Below are positions 5,060 through 7,304 of a stretch of DNA of 7,304 bases, piece by piece (within the stretch, counting starts at the first letter, position 1; each line of letters opens with the position of its first letter). The notes under the pieces are model-generated. The model did no database searches. It was not told the DNA's origin and saw nothing but the letters and a program-made list of their open reading frames with translations. The DNA is from Arthrobacter sp. (GTDB taxonomy: Bacteria; Actinomycetota; Actinomycetes; Actinomycetales; Micrococcaceae). The stretch covers positions 1-7,304 of the forward strand of contig JAGLBH010000082.1 of NCBI GenBank assembly GCA_018260285.1. The letters run 5' to 3'. The position numbers and the translations under genes were made by a program.

Positions 5060-5062
5060 AAG

Positions 5063-6202
5063 TCACTCGCGGAGGAGCCGAACGGGGTCCACCCGCGTGG
5101 AGGCCACCGCCGGCAGCATCCCGGACACCGCTCCGAGGCCCGCCCCCGCCAGCGGCAGCACCCCGATCCACCACGGCTGCAGGTGCGGCCACCCCTGCGC
5201 CAGGGCCACGAGCTCCCCCGCCAGCAGCCCCACGCCCAGCCCGAGCAGGGTCCCGAGCCCGCCCGTGATCGCGGACTCGGCCAGGAACAGCCGGCCCACC
5301 CGCCACCGGGAGGCCCCGAGCGCCCGATCCAGGCCGATGAGCCGCCGCCGCTCCCACACCGCGGACTGCATCGTGGAGTACACGCTCACCGCGCTCGAGA
5401 CACACAGCACAAGCACCGTGATGAGGACCATGTCCTGGCTCTCCCCCAGCAGCTTGGCCTTGAGCGAGGTCGCCGAGACGGGCCGCGACACGCGGGCGGC
5501 CCCGGGCTCGTACGGCCACGCGGACAGGGCAAGGCTCTCGTCGGCGGGCCCGTCGTCGTCGGCCACGATGAGGAACGGCCGATCAGTGGTGACCTCTGCC
5601 GCCGCTTCGCTGCCCACAGGCCACAGGATGGAGGCGCCCAGGAGAGCCGCCTCGCCTTGCCCGTCCACAATCCCCGTCACGGTCAGCCACCGCCCTTCCG
5701 CATACACGCGGTTTCGGCCCGGCTCGGGCCAGAGCCCCAGGCTGCGCGCGGCCCCCGCCCCCACGAGGACCTGCCGGCCGTCGGTGCGGAGCGAGGACGA
5801 CGACGGCCAGCCGCCGGCCACGAGTCGGCCCCCTCGGGCCTGGACCCCCTCAGCGGTCGTGATGATGTGGCCAGCCTGCCCCTGCCCGGTCTGCGTGCGG
5901 ACGTCCTTCCGCTGACCCTCGAAGAGAGGCATGTACGTGCCAGCCCCGCGGACGCCGGGGAGCTGCCGGATGCGGGCCGCGACGCGGGCCTCGTCCTCGT
6001 CCCAGCCGCCAAGATGTCCGGGGACGGAAACGGTGAAGGATCCGCTGCTGAGACCCGCGAGATGCTCGGCGGAGCGGTGCGCGGATCCGCGCGTCACAGC
6101 AAGCATCGTCACGAGGGTGGCCGTGCCGATGAGCACCGTGAGCAAGCTGAACACGGTCCGCCCCGGCCTGCGCCACACATTGATCCAGGCTTCACGCAGC
6201 AC
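5063..6202 (-). CDS. FtsX/MacB-like ABC transporter permease
   Basis: This is the membrane subunit of an ABC system of the MacB type, which uses cytoplasmic ATP to drive extracytoplasmic movements and export substrates such as peptides or antibiotics. The 379-aa product has one membrane helix near the N-terminus (about 16-36, after WINVWRRPGRT), an extracytoplasmic core to about residue 255, and three helices near 258-278, 310-335 and 345-365. This is the four-helix FtsX layout. The C-terminus ends in STRVDPVRLLRE, typical of these permeases. The start is GTG 6202, overlapping the ATPase gene end by 11 nt, so translation is probably coupled. It is last in the operon. The substrate cannot be read from the sequence. 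Confidence 0.88.
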   Translation of the reverse strand: MLREAWINVWRRPGRTVFSLLTVLIGTATLVTMLAVTRGSAHRSAEHLAGLSSGSFTVSVPGHLGGWDEDEARVAARIRQLPGVRGAGTYMPLFEGQRKDVRTQTGQGQAGHIITTAEGVQARGGRLVAGGWPSSSSLRTDGRQVLVGAGAARSLGLWPEPGRNRVYAEGRWLTVTGIVDGQGEAALLGASILWPVGSEAAAEVTTDRPFLIVADDDGPADESLALSAWPYEPGAARVSRPVSATSLKAKLLGESQDMVLITVLVLCVSSAVSVYSTMQSAVWERRRLIGLDRALGASRWRVGRLFLAESAITGGLGTLLGLGVGLLAGELVALAQGWPHLQPWWIGVLPLAGAGLGAVSGMLPAVASTRVDPVRLLRE

Positions 6203-6860
6203 GGCCCACCTGCCCGTCCACGACTCTCACGGCCCGGTCGCATCGGGCGGCCAGCGAGGGGTCGTGCGTCACCATGACGACGGCGATGCCCAAGCCGGCC
6301 TGAGCCAGCAGCAGGTCCAGCACGGCGGAGGCCGTGGCGGTGTCGAGGTTGCCGGTGGGCTCGTCGCAGAGCAGGACGCGCGGCCGCGCGGCCAGTGCCC
6401 GGGCGATGGCCACACGCTGTCGCTCGCCCCCAGACATCGTGGGCGGCCGGGCATCGCACCGGTGCGAGAGGCCCACCGCGTCCAGCGCCTCCTCTGCCCG
6501 CGCCCTCCGCAGCCGCCGGGGGATCCCTCGAATGGCCAGGGCGTGCTCCACGTTCTCACGGGCGGACAAGTGGTCCACGAGATGGAAGGCCTGGAACACG
6601 AAGGCGAGGTGCTCGCGCCGCAGCCGTGTCAGCTCCCGCTCGGATGCTCCCGCGGTGTCGATGCCCGCGATGGTCCGCTGGCCCTCGTCAAGCGTCTCGA
6701 GGAGGCCCAGCACCGCCAGCAGGGTGGACTTCCCCGATCCGCTGGGCCCCACGATGGCCAGGGCTTCCCCCGCATGGACGTCGAGGTCGGCGTCCCGAAG
6801 CGCCACGGTGCTGGGCGGGTACCGCTTCCACGCGCCCCGGAGGGAGATCTCGCAGGTCAC
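6192..6860 (-). CDS. MacB/LolD-type ABC transporter ATP-binding protein
   Basis: This 222-aa cytoplasmic ATPase partners with the downstream FtsX-like permease. Walker A is GPSGSGKST at 38-46, Q-loop Gln90 sits in AFVFQAFHLVDHLSARENV, the signature is MSGGERQRV at 142-150 (Met in place of the usual Leu), Walker B has D166-E167 followed by PTGNLD, and the switch is His199. The FQAFHLVDHLSARENV and DEPTGNLD blocks are characteristic of the MacB/LolD/FtsE subfamily. The start is GTG 6860, overlapping the preceding gene's TGA as GTGA. The tight overlaps on both sides indicate one operon. Confidence 0.92.
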   Translation of the reverse strand: MTCEISLRGAWKRYPPSTVALRDADLDVHAGEALAIVGPSGSGKSTLLAVLGLLETLDEGQRTIAGIDTAGASERELTRLRREHLAFVFQAFHLVDHLSARENVEHALAIRGIPRRLRRARAEEALDAVGLSHRCDARPPTMSGGERQRVAIARALAARPRVLLCDEPTGNLDTATASAVLDLLLAQAGLGIAVVMVTHDPSLAARCDRAVRVVDGQVGRAA

Positions 6861-7304
6861 TGCTGGCTCTTCGGCTCGGTGGCCGGGCGGAGGGACTCGC
6901 CCACCACGACCGTCACGCCCTCCTTGAGCCCGTCAGCCCGGAGGGGTTCCACCGCGCACCGCCCGACGGCGCAGAGCCTCACCCGCACGTCTTCGTCCTG
7001 GCCGGACTCGGTGCGAACCCAGGCGCGTTCGCCATCGCGCCGCACGGCCGTCGACGGAACGACCAGCGAGGCCCGCGGCGACTCGGCGAGGATGACGGAA
7101 GCGCTCAGCGAGCCTCCTGCGGGCACAGGTGCGCTCCCTTCCTTGAGGTTCACACGGTAGACAGCAGGCCCCTTGGGGTCCGCGGACGACGGCGTGCCCG
7201 ACGACGATGCTCCCGCCCCCGGGGCAGCACCGGGACTGTCGCCCTGCTGGGCATTCTGCTGGCCGCCTTGCTGGCTGCCCTGTGGGGCAGTGCTGCCGGA
7301 GGAC
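6857..7304 (-). CDS. Periplasmic-adaptor (membrane fusion) protein, C-terminal part
   Basis: Only the last 148 residues are in the window; the frame is open to the edge, so the start is missing. The last ~100 residues, ending at TGA 6859-6857, look like the barrel and membrane-proximal end of a MacA/HlyD-type adaptor: GGSLSASVILAESPRASLVVPSTAV and later DGLKEGVTVVVGESL. The upstream ~50 residues are a low-complexity Gln/Gly/Ser/Ala/Pro linker (about 7303-7190). In Gram-positives such adaptors are anchored to the membrane and work with MacB-like permeases. The gene overlaps the ATPase start by 4 nt. Two Cys, four residues apart (VRLCAVGRCAVEP), are unusual here. GTG 7153 is an internal codon, not the start. 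Confidence 0.8.
   Translation of the reverse strand, partial: SSGSTAPQGSQQGGQQNAQQGDSPGAAPGAGASSSGTPSSADPKGPAVYRVNLKEGSAPVPAGGSLSASVILAESPRASLVVPSTAVRRDGERAWVRTESGQDEDVRVRLCAVGRCAVEPLRADGLKEGVTVVVGESLRPATEPKSQQ

Noticed and set aside
5021..6277. A 418-codon + frame and several others opposite the exporter genes
   Set aside because: The peptide is Pro/Arg/His/Gly-rich, typical of antisense frames in GC-rich DNA, and the minus strand encodes a clear permease.
1..7304. CRISPR array, tRNA or rRNA
   Set aside because: No regularly spaced direct repeats, no cloverleaf-like segment with a CCA-side stem, and no rRNA-like stretch were seen. A tRNA at the presumed integration site next to metI was looked for and not found.

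Overview
The window is high-GC DNA with CTC/GTC/GCC-biased codons and short intergenic gaps. It suggests a Gram-positive actinomycete, probably of the Micrococcaceae (Micrococcus/Kocuria-like). The family-level guess is inference. The strongest taxonomic clue is a SAM-IV-type riboswitch, a class known from Actinomycetales.

Region 1 (about 115-3092, + strand) is a complete methionine import operon. A promoter leads straight into a SAM-IV aptamer whose two pseudoknots can both be read from the sequence. A leader with alternative pairings around the metQ ribosome binding site follows, then metQ (lipoprotein), metN (ATPase with C-terminal NIL domain) and metI (permease). A perfect 15-bp hairpin lies inside the first codons of metN and may set the MetQ:MetN ratio.

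Region 2 (about 3100-3830) is a graveyard of mobile DNA on the minus strand. It holds a decayed IS3-type orfA (two in-frame stops and a frameshift), the N-terminus of the matching orfB, and, fused in frame to that, what looks like the C-terminal tail of a tyrosine integrase whose expected catalytic Tyr position is Ala. A long imperfect inverted repeat overlaps the integrase tail.

Region 3 (3893-5018, + strand) is a small accessory cassette with clearly lower GC in its first two genes: an unrecognised 103-aa alpha/beta protein, a 149-aa HEPN-like helical protein, and a charged 90-aa protein. The first two, next to integrase and IS debris, are the best candidate here for an undescribed two-gene system. 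A GC-rich hairpin at 5037-5054 closes the region.

Region 4 (5063-7304, - strand) is a tightly overlapping tripartite exporter of MacAB type. In transcription order it encodes a periplasmic-adaptor-like protein (5' end outside the window), an ABC ATPase and an FtsX/MacB-like permease. The high-GC composition returns here, which suggests that regions 1 and 4 are the host backbone flanking the acquired segment.
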